From Methanomicrobiales archaeon (GTDB lineage: Archaea > Halobacteriota > Methanomicrobia > Methanomicrobiales > Methanospirillaceae), in NCBI GenBank assembly GCA_022841205.1, contig JALHCK010000002.1:45178-109177 (forward strand): a DNA stretch of 64,000 nucleotides, read 5' to 3'. Shown in pieces: positions 8,125-15,774 of the stretch. Each line of letters starts with the position of its first letter. The stretch's first letter is position 1. Under the pieces are notes generated by a model. It made no database searches. It worked only from the letters and a program-made list of their open reading frames with translations, and was not told the DNA's origin. The translations under genes and the position numbers were made by a program.

Positions 8125-8785
8125 ATCATTCGCTGCACACCGGGTACTGAAAGGAGTATCAATCTCCGTTCATCCCGGTGAGATACAGGTCCTGATCGGG
8201 CTGAACGGCAGCGGAAAGACAACCTTGCAGCGGGTCCTCACCGGCATCCTTGAGCCGGACCAGGGAACGGTCAGTATCGGGGGCCAGGATATCACGGCAC
8301 TGCCTCCCGAAGACCGCAGGATCGGGTATGTGCCCCAGCACACGGCGTTGTTCAAGCACCTCACGGTCAGGGAGAATATCCTGTACCCCCTTCGAAACGG
8401 CAGGGGATCGGAGGAGACCTTTCATGAAATTGTGAAGTTGCTCTCTCTTGAACCCTATCTCGAATGGAAACCGCACAAACTCTCAGGGGGATTTCGGGCA
8501 CGGGTAGCACTTGCCAGGGCGCTGGTATCGGCGCCACGGGTCATGCTCCTCGATGAGCCTATAACCGAGGTAGACCGGGCCAAGAAAGAGTACATCCTGC
8601 CGCTGTTCAGGGAAGTCCTCCTGCAGTTGAACATCCCGGTCCTGTACATCACCCATGACCCCTGGGAGGCGGGCCAGATCGGCACGTCCTTCCTTGTCAT
8701 GAAAGATGGAATCATTAATCGAATCGATTCACCCGAAGAGGCTTTCGCGCTGATCCGGGAACAGGCCCGGATCAACGGGGAATAA
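8099..8785 (+). CDS. Tungstate/molybdate ABC transporter, ATP-binding protein
   Basis: A 228-residue ABC ATPase that powers oxyanion import. Walker A is GLNGSGKTT (~36-44), the Q-loop lies in GYVPQHTALF, the signature is LSGGFRARVALARAL (the usual Q of LSGGQ replaced by F), Walker B is VMLLDEPITEVD, and the switch histidine is in YITHDPWEA. It lacks the C-terminal regulatory TOBE domain of bacterial ModC, consistent with its short length. It is the last gene of the operon, followed by a T7 tract. Confidence 0.88.
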   Translation: MLEAQNLHKSFAAHRVLKGVSISVHPGEIQVLIGLNGSGKTTLQRVLTGILEPDQGTVSIGGQDITALPPEDRRIGYVPQHTALFKHLTVRENILYPLRNGRGSEETFHEIVKLLSLEPYLEWKPHKLSGGFRARVALARALVSAPRVMLLDEPITEVDRAKKEYILPLFREVLLQLNIPVLYITHDPWEAGQIGTSFLVMKDGIINRIDSPEEAFALIREQARINGE

Positions 8786-8802
8786 CTCCCCAGAAACCCT
8801 CC

Positions 8803-8809
8803 TTTTTTT
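8803..8809 (+). terminator. T7 tract ending the tungstate/molybdate operon
   Basis: Seven T residues 18 bp after the ATPase stop, after a pyrimidine-rich run. Probable archaeal T-tract terminator. The remaining ~190 bp to the antiporter start contain no recognised gene. Confidence 0.5.
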
Positions 8810-9001
8810 GATGCCTTTGGTGCAGCGCACCGGGAGTACCCTGCCGTTATCTGCGGGCACACCGGTGAATTGGATGCCGGTCCGGCTTTGCAGGAAACCA
8901 CGGGTTAAGGCAATAACTGTGGTATTCCTGCAGTTTTTGTAACAAAAAGAGCTCTACACCACTCATTTAATGCTTTTTCTCGTGAAACCCAGATCATCCC
9001 C

Positions 9002-10195
9002 ATGGAGTCTATCATAGCAACCCCGGAGTTCCAGGTCAGCCTCCTCCTCTTTGCAGCTCTGGGAGGATACCTGCTCGCCTCCCGGATCAACCAGTCTGCA
9101 GTGGTGGGCATCATCCTGGTCGGGGTTCTGATCGGCCCTAGCGTTCTTGGACTGGTCAGCTACAATGAATTTGTCAGGGGCCTGGCCCACCTTGGGGCCG
9201 TTACCCTCCTCTTCGTGATTGGATTTGAGTTCAAGCTGGAGGATATCCTCAAACCTGCATATGCTTTCGTCGCCCTGGCCGGGGTGATAGTCCCCTGGAT
9301 CGGGGGATATGCAACGGCGATGTGGGCGGGCATGGACTTTACAAGTGCGCTCTTCATCGGCACTGCACTTACGGCAACCAGTATTGCAATAACCGCAAAC
9401 GTCCTGCAGGAGATCAACAAGCTCCAGACCGGACCGGCCAGGGCTATAATCGGTGCAGCAGTGATCGATGACGTGCTCGGCCTGATCGCACTGGCGATCA
9501 CCAATGACGTTGTGGCGGGTGCCTTTTCCCCTTCGATCATCGCATTTATCCTCCTGAAAGTCGTGCTCTTTCTGGCACTGGCCGGAGCATTCGGGATCTT
9601 TGTTGTGAGCAGGTTCCTGGTAAAACTCGACAGGACACCCTTTGTTGCCAGGTACCCGGAGTTCATCTTCATCTTTGCCATGATGTTTGCCTTCCTCTAT
9701 GCCATGATCGCAGAGATGGCAGGGCTTTCTGCAATCGTTGGAGCCTTTATCGCGGGGATTTCATTTGAGAAGCTTTCCCTGGAAACGAGTCTTGATGTCA
9801 GGGAAGGTGCCAAATTCCTGAAGATCATCTTTGCCGCCATCTTCTTTGTCTCCCTGGGGGTCATTGCCGATTTCAAAGCGGTAACCCTGGATATCCTGCC
9901 ATTCCTGGTGGTCCTGACGATCGTGGCCATCATCACCAAGGTTGTGGGCTGCGCCATCCCCGCACGATTTGCCGGGATGTGCAGGAAAGACGCCCTCATC
10001 ATCGGGTTCGGGATGGCCCCCCGCGGCGAAGTGGCCATGATCGTAGCCCTGATCGGGCTTGAAAGGGGTTATATCGGCCAGGTTGTCTTTGTGGCCATCA
10101 TACTGATGAGCCTGTTTACCACCCTGATTACACCCATCGTGTACAGGAACTGGTTCTTCAAAGGGGAATACTGCGAACCGGGACCTTCGTCCTGA
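9002..10195 (+). CDS. CPA2-family Na+/H+ antiporter (NapA/KefB type)
   Basis: A 397-residue polytopic membrane protein with about 12-13 hydrophobic segments that exchanges Na+ (or K+) for H+. The double-aspartate ion-binding motif is in AAVIDDVLGL (D156-D157), which in this superfamily marks electrogenic antiporters. Other conserved stretches are GVLIGPSVLGL, TALTATSIAITANVL and GFGMAPRGEVAMI with its conserved Arg/Glu. No C-terminal TrkA-N domain is present, so it is an ungated NapA-like form rather than a full KefB. Single gene, convergent with PAN2. Confidence 0.9.
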   Translation: MESIIATPEFQVSLLLFAALGGYLLASRINQSAVVGIILVGVLIGPSVLGLVSYNEFVRGLAHLGAVTLLFVIGFEFKLEDILKPAYAFVALAGVIVPWIGGYATAMWAGMDFTSALFIGTALTATSIAITANVLQEINKLQTGPARAIIGAAVIDDVLGLIALAITNDVVAGAFSPSIIAFILLKVVLFLALAGAFGIFVVSRFLVKLDRTPFVARYPEFIFIFAMMFAFLYAMIAEMAGLSAIVGAFIAGISFEKLSLETSLDVREGAKFLKIIFAAIFFVSLGVIADFKAVTLDILPFLVVLTIVAIITKVVGCAIPARFAGMCRKDALIIGFGMAPRGEVAMIVALIGLERGYIGQVVFVAIILMSLFTTLITPIVYRNWFFKGEYCEPGPSS

Positions 10196-10272
10196 CCGCT
10201 TCGTTCCAGGCAATCCGGATTACAGCGATCCTGCGGGAAAAAAATATGTAAATAATTATCCGGGGTCTGCTT

Positions 10273-11511
10273 TCAGGCAAACATCGCGCCAAAGCTGCTG
10301 GCGAACTTCTGGCGATCGAAGTCGAGCCCGATCTTCTCGATGGCGTTCAGGAAATCGCTTCTCGAGACAGCATCATGCTCCTTGCGAATGGCAAACATGC
10401 CAGCCTCCATGCAGATGGCCCGGAGATCTGCGCCATTTTTCCCCTCCGTGAGGAATGCGATCTCGCGAAGATCGACCTCATCATCGAGCCGCATCTTCCG
10501 GGTATGCACGTTCAGGATGGCAAGCCGCCCCTCGATGTCCGGGAGCGGGATCTCGATGATCCGGTCGAACCGGCCTGGCCGGAGGAGCGCCCGGTCGAGG
10601 ATGTCGATTCGGTTCGTCGCCCCGATGATCTTGACATCACCCCTCCGCTCAAACCCGTCCATGCCGGCGAGGAGCTGCATCAGGGTCCGCTGAACCTCCC
10701 GGTCTCCTGATGTGGTGGCCTCGGTCCGGGAAGCACCGACGGCATCGATCTCATCGATGAAGATGATGGTAGGCGATTTCTTCTTTGCCAGGTCGAAGAG
10801 CTCCCGCACCAGCCGGGCACCCTCCCCGATATACTTCTGGACCAGTTCTGATCCCACCACCCGGAGGAAATAGGCGTTGGTCTCATGGGCCACCGCCTTG
10901 GCAAGCAGGGTCTTCCCGGTCCCGGGCGGCCCGTGGAGGAGGACTCCCTTGGGCGGTTCTATGCCGATCCTGTCAAAGACTTCGGGCTTCATGAGCGGGA
11001 GCTCGACGGCTTCACGGATCTCGAGGATCTGGCGGTCAAGGCCGCCTACATCGTCATAGCTCTCCTCCGGGGTCTCGACCACTTCCATGCCGTACACCGC
11101 GGCATCGTAACTCTCGGGAAGGATGTCGATGACCGCCAGGGACTGCTGGTTGAGCGTGCACCTGACCCCCGGTTTGAGGTTTTCGGGGTCGATGCACATG
11201 GAACTCCGGACGAGGAACCGCGGCCCGGCGCTGCTCCTGACGATGACCCGGTTGGCATCGATTATATCGGTGACCGTGCCGATGACCAGCGGAGGGCTTC
11301 GCAGCTGTTCGATCTCGCTCTTGAGCTTGCGCACCTCCCGTTCGTACCGGATCTTCTGGGTCTCGATGTACCGCTTGTCCGACTCGATCTGGCGGAGCTG
11401 TTCACGGAGTTCCAGGTTGCGTGTCTCCATGTTGGTTACGCGGTCGAGAAGGTATCGGCATAATTCCTCAGGATTCTGGGGCTCCTGCGGTTGCCGGGCG
11501 CTTTCTGCCAT
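10273..11511 (-). CDS. pan: Proteasome-activating nucleotidase, copy 2 (degenerate C-terminal tail)
   Basis: A 412-residue AAA+ ATPase paralogous to PAN1. An N-terminal coiled coil (~25-72) is followed by an OB-fold (~73-135), Walker A GPPGTGKT (194-201), Walker B IIFIDEID and RPGRFDR. The protein ends GAMFA, so the HbYX tyrosine is replaced by Phe; docking to the 20S ring may be weaker or different. The ATG start is preceded by gaggga at good spacing; an upstream in-frame TTG would place the Shine-Dalgarno sequence inside the gene. Divergent from MBF1 across an intergenic TATA-rich segment. Confidence 0.92.
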   Translation of the reverse strand: MAESARQPQEPQNPEELCRYLLDRVTNMETRNLELREQLRQIESDKRYIETQKIRYEREVRKLKSEIEQLRSPPLVIGTVTDIIDANRVIVRSSAGPRFLVRSSMCIDPENLKPGVRCTLNQQSLAVIDILPESYDAAVYGMEVVETPEESYDDVGGLDRQILEIREAVELPLMKPEVFDRIGIEPPKGVLLHGPPGTGKTLLAKAVAHETNAYFLRVVGSELVQKYIGEGARLVRELFDLAKKKSPTIIFIDEIDAVGASRTEATTSGDREVQRTLMQLLAGMDGFERRGDVKIIGATNRIDILDRALLRPGRFDRIIEIPLPDIEGRLAILNVHTRKMRLDDEVDLREIAFLTEGKNGADLRAICMEAGMFAIRKEHDAVSRSDFLNAIEKIGLDFDRQKFASSFGAMFA

Positions 11512-11570
11512 CTTTTCCCTCAATTAACTATATAGGGAAAAATGGCTATAAAGATGTTTGCGATTAGAAC

Positions 11571-12068
11571 ATGCAATGTGAACTATGCGGCGCAAAGATC
11601 CAGGGGCAGCCAAAGACGGTCAGGATTGAAGGGGCCCTGCTCGAAGTCTGCGCCCAGTGTGCAAAGCACGGGACCGAAGTGCAGATACCGAAGAAAGCTG
11701 AAGGGAGAGGAAAGCCGGTTGCCGGAAAACCGGTCCCTTCCCCAACCCCTGTCCGCCGGCGCCGTGATGTTTTGGACATGATCGAGGGGGAGATTGTCGA
11801 TGACTATGGCGATCGTATCCGGAATGCCAGGATGGAGCGGGGATGGACCCAGAAAGACCTGGCAATGGAGCTCAAGGAAAAGGAACTTCTTATCAAGAAG
11901 ATTGAAAAGGGAGACCTGATACCTGAAGACGATGTCCGGATCAAGCTCGAACGGGCGTTAAACATCCGTCTTATCGACATCTCCGAAGAAACCTCTGAGA
12001 AAAAGAAGGGCGGAAAGGTGGTCCCGACCCTTGGAGATGTCATCTCCATAAAAAAAGTCCATAAATAA
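11571..12068 (+). CDS. Multiprotein bridging factor 1 (archaeal MBF1)
   Basis: A 165-residue protein with an N-terminal zinc ribbon (CELCG at residues 3-7 and CAQC near 30), a basic Pro-rich linker, and a C-terminal Cro/XRE helix-turn-helix (YGDRIRNARMERGWTQKDLAMEL). This is the archaeal MBF1 layout; the protein associates with the transcription and translation machinery, and archaeal MBF1 binds the ribosome. Divergent promoter shared with PAN2. A T6 tract follows at 12085. Confidence 0.93.
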   Translation: MQCELCGAKIQGQPKTVRIEGALLEVCAQCAKHGTEVQIPKKAEGRGKPVAGKPVPSPTPVRRRRDVLDMIEGEIVDDYGDRIRNARMERGWTQKDLAMELKEKELLIKKIEKGDLIPEDDVRIKLERALNIRLIDISEETSEKKKGGKVVPTLGDVISIKKVHK

Positions 12069-12084
12069 GTTACCGCAGCCTTCC

Positions 12085-12090
12085 TTTTTT
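12085..12090 (+). terminator. T6 tract after MBF1
   Basis: Six T residues after cttcc, about 17 bp downstream of the MBF1 stop. Likely end of the MBF1 transcript before the separate aro promoter at 12138. Confidence 0.4.
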
Positions 12091-12137
12091 CAACCACTGT
12101 TGTTCAATTTACACGGCCATGCAGCACCCGACCATGG

Positions 12138-12146
12138 ATTTATATA
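12138..12146 (+). promoter_or_regulatory. TATA box of the aromatic amino acid operon
   Basis: atttatata is a good archaeal TATA box in an otherwise GC-balanced region. With the usual spacing, transcription would start at about 12166-12172, on or next to the ATG of the leader ORF at 12170. The leader would then be translated from a leaderless 5' end. Confidence 0.6.
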
Positions 12147-12169
12147 GCACATGGTGCAAACCGATATCT

Positions 12170-12217
12170 ATGCAAGGTGAGTGTTTTTTTACCGGTGAGT
12201 GTTTTTATCACCCTTAG
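12170..12217 (+). CDS. Putative aromatic-rich leader peptide of the aro operon
   Basis: A 15-codon ORF reading MQGECFFTGECFYHP, then TAG. Four of 15 residues are Phe or Tyr, clustered as FF and FY, each after a repeated GEC. The DNA repeat is GGTGAGTGTTTTT at 12176-12188 and 12194-12206. It lies about 25 bp after the TATA box, upstream of genes that make Phe and Tyr, and in front of a hairpin with T-rich DNA. This is the composition and position of a bacterial phe-type attenuation leader. I know of no described archaeal precedent, so the function is inferred. It may be a chance ORF. Confidence 0.5.
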   Translation: MQGECFFTGECFYHP

Positions 12218-12319
12218 CTTGGCTCACGCACGTTGCATAACGGTTCTTCGGAATGCTGTTCCCGGAGCCGCGGCTTGGTCAAGCCGTTTCGCTTATTTTA
12301 ACTATTTTAGGTATTTTGG
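12195..12319 (+). promoter_or_regulatory. Candidate attenuator: alternative pairings and hairpin with T-rich tail
   Basis: GTGAG (12195-12199, inside the leader ORF) can pair with CTCAC (12223-12227). GGCTC (12221-12225), overlapping that element, can pair instead with GAGCC (12265-12269), or its GGCT with AGCC at 12282-12285. A perfect 6-bp stem, CGGCTT (12271-12276) with AAGCCG (12281-12286), is followed by tttcgcttatttt and further T runs to 12319. A small UUCG-loop hairpin sits at 12244-12253. The stems are short and no folding energy was calculated. The first aro gene starts 62 bp after the T-rich segment. Confidence 0.45.
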
Positions 12320-12381
12320 CTATCGTGCCTGATTTCCATGAGCTCATTCCCTGAATGCGGCGCATGGAGGAGTAGTGTGTA

Positions 12382-13173
12382 ATGAGAGGAAAAGAAATCC
12401 GCCTGGAACGTATCATCGATCGAAACACCCGGAAGACCATCATCGTCCCCATGGATCACGGGGTCACAAACGGCCCGATAGCGGGCTTGATCGACCTCGG
12501 CGATGCTGTCGACCGTGTTGCAGAAGGAGGGGCGAATGCGGTGCTCGGCCATGTGGGGCTTGCCCTGCACGGGCACCGGAAGAGTGGAAGGGATGTGGGG
12601 CTGATCCTGCACCTGTCGGCAAGTACGGCTATCGGCCCGGACCCGAATGAAAAAGTGCTGGTCAACTCGGTTCAGAATGCATTGAAGATGGGTGCTGACG
12701 CAGTATCGGTGCACATCAACATCGGTGCCGATTCCGAGGCCAGAATGCTTGCTGATCTCGGGGATGTGGCAACCGACTGCATGGACTGGGGCATGCCGCT
12801 CCTGGCCATGATGTACCCCCGGGGAAGGAAGATTGACAATGAACACCGTCCTGACCACGTTGCCCTGGCGGCACGGGTTGCGGCAGAGCTTGGTGCAGAC
12901 ATGGTCAAGACCGTATACACCGGCGATCCGGACAGTTTCCGGCTGGTCACCAGGGGCTGCCCGGTCCCGGTGGTCGTTGCCGGGGGGTCCAAGACCGATG
13001 ACCGCTCGACCCTTGAACTGATCGAAGGAGCGATGATTGGAGGGGCAACAGGTATATCCATCGGGAGAAATGCGTTCCAGCACCCGAACCCTGCCCGGTT
13101 TATTAAGGCTGCAGCGCTCATCGTGCACGAGGGCCAGAGCGCAGAAGAAGCCTGTAATTTTTTGAAGGGATGA
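12382..13173 (+). CDS. aroA': 2-amino-3,7-dideoxy-D-threo-hept-6-ulosonate synthase, copy 1
   Basis: A 263-residue class I aldolase-fold enzyme for step one of the archaeal shikimate route, joining aspartate semialdehyde to a 6-deoxy-ketose phosphate. Seen are VPMDHG (D25, H26), the Schiff-base lysine in MVKTVYTGD (K176), Tyr in MMYPRG (Y145), the phosphate-site VVVAGG, and GRNAFQH near the end. It resembles MJ0400 closely in the C-terminal half, but residues 56-60 read GHVGL where the second copy has LHKGI. Its start is preceded by ggagg. First structural gene of the operon. Confidence 0.9.
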   Translation: MRGKEIRLERIIDRNTRKTIIVPMDHGVTNGPIAGLIDLGDAVDRVAEGGANAVLGHVGLALHGHRKSGRDVGLILHLSASTAIGPDPNEKVLVNSVQNALKMGADAVSVHINIGADSEARMLADLGDVATDCMDWGMPLLAMMYPRGRKIDNEHRPDHVALAARVAAELGADMVKTVYTGDPDSFRLVTRGCPVPVVVAGGSKTDDRSTLELIEGAMIGGATGISIGRNAFQHPNPARFIKAAALIVHEGQSAEEACNFLKG

Positions 13174-13176
13174 CGT

Positions 13177-13962
13177 ATGATTGGAAAAGAGATCCGGATA
13201 GAGCGGATAGTCGACCGGAATACCGGCAGGGCTGTAATCGTGCCCATGGACCACGGGTTTACCCTCGGCCAGATCGAAGGGCTACAGGACATGACCCGGG
13301 TGATATCGGATGTCAGCGAGGGCGGCGCGAACGCCATCGTCCTCCACAAGGGAATCGTAAAGCGGGGGCACCGGAGGAAAGGCAGGGACATCGGCCTGAT
13401 CATCCACCTTTCTGGGAGCACCTCGCTCAATCCCGATCCAAACGATAAGGTGCTGGTCTGCACCGTGGAAGAAGCGGTGGCGCTCGGCGCGGATGCCGTC
13501 TCCATCCACATAAACCTCGGGGCGCCGAACGAATCAAAGATGCTCGAAGATGCAGCCGGGGTTATCAGGGATTGTAAACGGTGGGGTATGCCCCTGCTGG
13601 TGATGATCTACCCGCGGGGTAAGGGGATAGACCCGTTCTCCCCCCAGGCTGTTGGCCACTGTGTGCGGGTTGCAGAAGAGCTCGGTGCCGACATGATCAA
13701 GACCAACTACACCGGGGATCCTGCCAGCTTTGGAAAGATAGTCAGGGCCTGCTCGGTCCCGGTTTTCATTGCCGGAGGGGAGAAGGCCGGGGATCTCGAG
13801 ACACTGGCCGCGATCCACGATTCCGTGAACGCTGGAGGGGCAGGGGTCTGTGTAGGGAGAAATGCCTTCCAGCGGGAGAACACCACGGCATTTGTAAAAG
13901 CGCTCTGCCATGTCGTCCACGACGGGTGGAACCCCGAGCGGGCCCTCCTGGAGCGACCATGA
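13177..13962 (+). CDS. aroA': 2-amino-3,7-dideoxy-D-threo-hept-6-ulosonate synthase, copy 2
   Basis: A 261-residue paralog of the preceding gene, starting four bases after its stop. The same landmarks are present: VPMDHG (D25, H26), Tyr145 in MIYPRG, Schiff-base lysine K175 in MIKTNYTGD, IAGG, and GRNAFQ. Residues 56-60 are LHKGI, as in the usual ADTH synthase pattern. Both copies keep the catalytic lysine, so either may be active; one may have a different donor specificity, for example as an aldolase supplying the sugar precursor. Its end overlaps the next start as ATGA. Confidence 0.88.
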   Translation: MIGKEIRIERIVDRNTGRAVIVPMDHGFTLGQIEGLQDMTRVISDVSEGGANAIVLHKGIVKRGHRRKGRDIGLIIHLSGSTSLNPDPNDKVLVCTVEEAVALGADAVSIHINLGAPNESKMLEDAAGVIRDCKRWGMPLLVMIYPRGKGIDPFSPQAVGHCVRVAEELGADMIKTNYTGDPASFGKIVRACSVPVFIAGGEKAGDLETLAAIHDSVNAGGAGVCVGRNAFQRENTTAFVKALCHVVHDGWNPERALLERP

Positions 13963-14945
13963 AGGAATTCTGGGTCGATATACGCCCCTGGAAAAAGGAG
14001 CTGGCGACTGCGGCGATCGAGAGCGGTGCCGATGTAATCGTGACTGAAAATGCGGCAAAGGTAAAAGCGCTCGGCAGGGTTAAGGTGGTTTCGGACGATG
14101 GTGATCTCCGGTGGGGAACCGATGTCGGAGAGGTCGTCATAACCGGTACAGATGGGATGGAAGAAGCCGGGGCCATGGCAAAAAAAGGGTATGTGGTGGT
14201 TGAAACGGGTGACTGGCGGATCATTCCGCTTGAGAACCTTGTCGCCTCATCCGACCGGATCATTGCCGTGGTGCGATCAGAAGAAGAGGCTGAGCTTGCA
14301 ATGACCGTACTTGAGAAAGGCGTGCGGGGGATCCTCCTTAAAGATCCAACCCCTTCCCTCATCCGGAAGATTGGGACACGGGTCAGGGCCGGTGCCGGGA
14401 AAACCGAACTGGTCACCTTCACCATTACCGGGATCCGCCCGGTCGGGATGGGTGACCGCGTATGTGTCGACACCTGCTCCATGATGAGAGAGGGGGAAGG
14501 GATCCTCGTGGGAAATACCTCTTCGGCACTCCTGCTCGTCCAGGCGGAAACCCTCGAGAACCCCTACGTGAGCCCCCGCCCCTTCAGGGTGAATGCCGGC
14601 GCGGTGCATGCCTACACCCTTGTTCCCGGTGAAAAGACTGCCTATCTCTCGGATCTATCGGCCGGGGATCATGTACTGGTAGTCGATCATGCCGGAACTC
14701 TCAACGATGCAGGGGTGGGCCGGGTGAAGATCGAGCGACGGCCACTCCTCCTGGTCGAGGCCGAGGCCGATGATGCCAAAGCGAGCCTGGTGCTCCAGAA
14801 TGCAGAGACCGTCCGGCTGGTCGGGGAAGACGGCGTCCCGATCTCGGTTGTTGCGCTTGCCCCCGGAGACCGGGTGCTTGGCAGGTTGCTCCAGGCCGGG
14901 CGCCACTTTGGAATCGCCGTGAAGGAATCGATCATCGAGAAGTGA
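13959..14945 (+). CDS. aroB': 3-dehydroquinate synthase II (archaeal AroB')
   Basis: A 328-residue enzyme for step two of the archaeal pathway: NAD-dependent oxidative deamination and cyclisation of ADTH to 3-dehydroquinate. MKEFWVDIRPWKKELATAA at the N-terminus, GADVIVTE, then MGDRVCVDTCSMMREGEGILVG and SPRPFRVNAGAVHAY are characteristic of the MJ1249 family, which is unrelated to bacterial AroB. The ATG start overlaps the upstream stop (ATGA); a longer reading frame upstream lies within the previous gene and is not used. Confidence 0.94.
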   Translation: MKEFWVDIRPWKKELATAAIESGADVIVTENAAKVKALGRVKVVSDDGDLRWGTDVGEVVITGTDGMEEAGAMAKKGYVVVETGDWRIIPLENLVASSDRIIAVVRSEEEAELAMTVLEKGVRGILLKDPTPSLIRKIGTRVRAGAGKTELVTFTITGIRPVGMGDRVCVDTCSMMREGEGILVGNTSSALLLVQAETLENPYVSPRPFRVNAGAVHAYTLVPGEKTAYLSDLSAGDHVLVVDHAGTLNDAGVGRVKIERRPLLLVEAEADDAKASLVLQNAETVRLVGEDGVPISVVALAPGDRVLGRLLQAGRHFGIAVKESIIEK

Positions 14946-14949
14946 CAGG

Positions 14950-15774
14950 ATGAAGGTCGGAATCATCGGTGGAACCGGAAAGATGGGACGGCTCTTTGGC
15001 GGGGTCTTCGAACGGGCAGGGCACGAGGTTTCGGTATGCGGGAGAACAACAGCGGTGAGCTGCACGGACCTGGCAGTGACATCAGACCTGGTCATGGTCT
15101 CGGTGCCAATCCGGGATACCATGGAGGTGATTCGCGGGATCGCCCCTGTGCTCACCCCTGACCAGGTCCTCTGCGACCTCACATCGCTGAAGGCCGGTCC
15201 GGTCGCGGCAATGCTGGAATCGGCAGCTTCGGTGATCGGGTTTCACCCGATGTTCGGGCCTGGTGTCCCCTCCTTAAATGGCCAGATTATCGTTGTCACG
15301 CCGGCGCGGTGCAGCACGGAGACGCTCCATGCGCTGTGCTCGATCTTTGAGAAGGAGGGAGCATCCATCACCATCTCCACACCGGAAGAGCATGACAGGG
15401 TCATGGCTCTCGTACAGGGCCTGACCCACGCTGTTTCCCTGATGGTGGCCGAAACCATGCGGCGGGTCGCCGTCACGCCGGAAGAAACCTCTCCGTTCAT
15501 GAGTCCTGTCTACCAGATCGAGATGGGACTGGTCGGACGGCTCCTCTCACAGGACCCGGACCTGTACGGGGACATGCTCAGGCTCAATCCGAATGTCCCA
15601 CCGGTTCTTGCAAAGTGCAAAGAAGCCCTTGAAGACCTGCAGAAGATTATCACTGCCGGGGATACCGGAGCGTTCAACGATCTTTTTGAGAGGAACGCAG
15701 CGCACTTCGGATCGTATTGCGACAGGGCAGCAGCAGAGACCGATTACCTGATCCGGGCGATGGTGAACCGATGA
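14950..15774 (+). CDS. tyrA: Prephenate dehydrogenase
   Basis: A 274-residue enzyme converting prephenate to 4-hydroxyphenylpyruvate for tyrosine. An N-terminal Rossmann motif GIIGGTGKMG (residues 4-13) binds NAD(P). The middle contains FHPMFGPGV, the TyrA substrate motif with catalytic His, and EEHDRVMALVQGLTHA. No chorismate mutase domain is fused, so the mutase must be encoded elsewhere. It starts four bases after aroB' and overlaps pheA by ATGA. Confidence 0.93.
   Translation: MKVGIIGGTGKMGRLFGGVFERAGHEVSVCGRTTAVSCTDLAVTSDLVMVSVPIRDTMEVIRGIAPVLTPDQVLCDLTSLKAGPVAAMLESAASVIGFHPMFGPGVPSLNGQIIVVTPARCSTETLHALCSIFEKEGASITISTPEEHDRVMALVQGLTHAVSLMVAETMRRVAVTPEETSPFMSPVYQIEMGLVGRLLSQDPDLYGDMLRLNPNVPPVLAKCKEALEDLQKIITAGDTGAFNDLFERNAAHFGSYCDRAAAETDYLIRAMVNR

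Noticed and set aside
12307..13511. Long minus-strand frames opposite the two ADTH synthase genes
   Set aside because: They are antisense to well-conserved enzymes, have no family resemblance, and arise from codon bias of the + strand genes.
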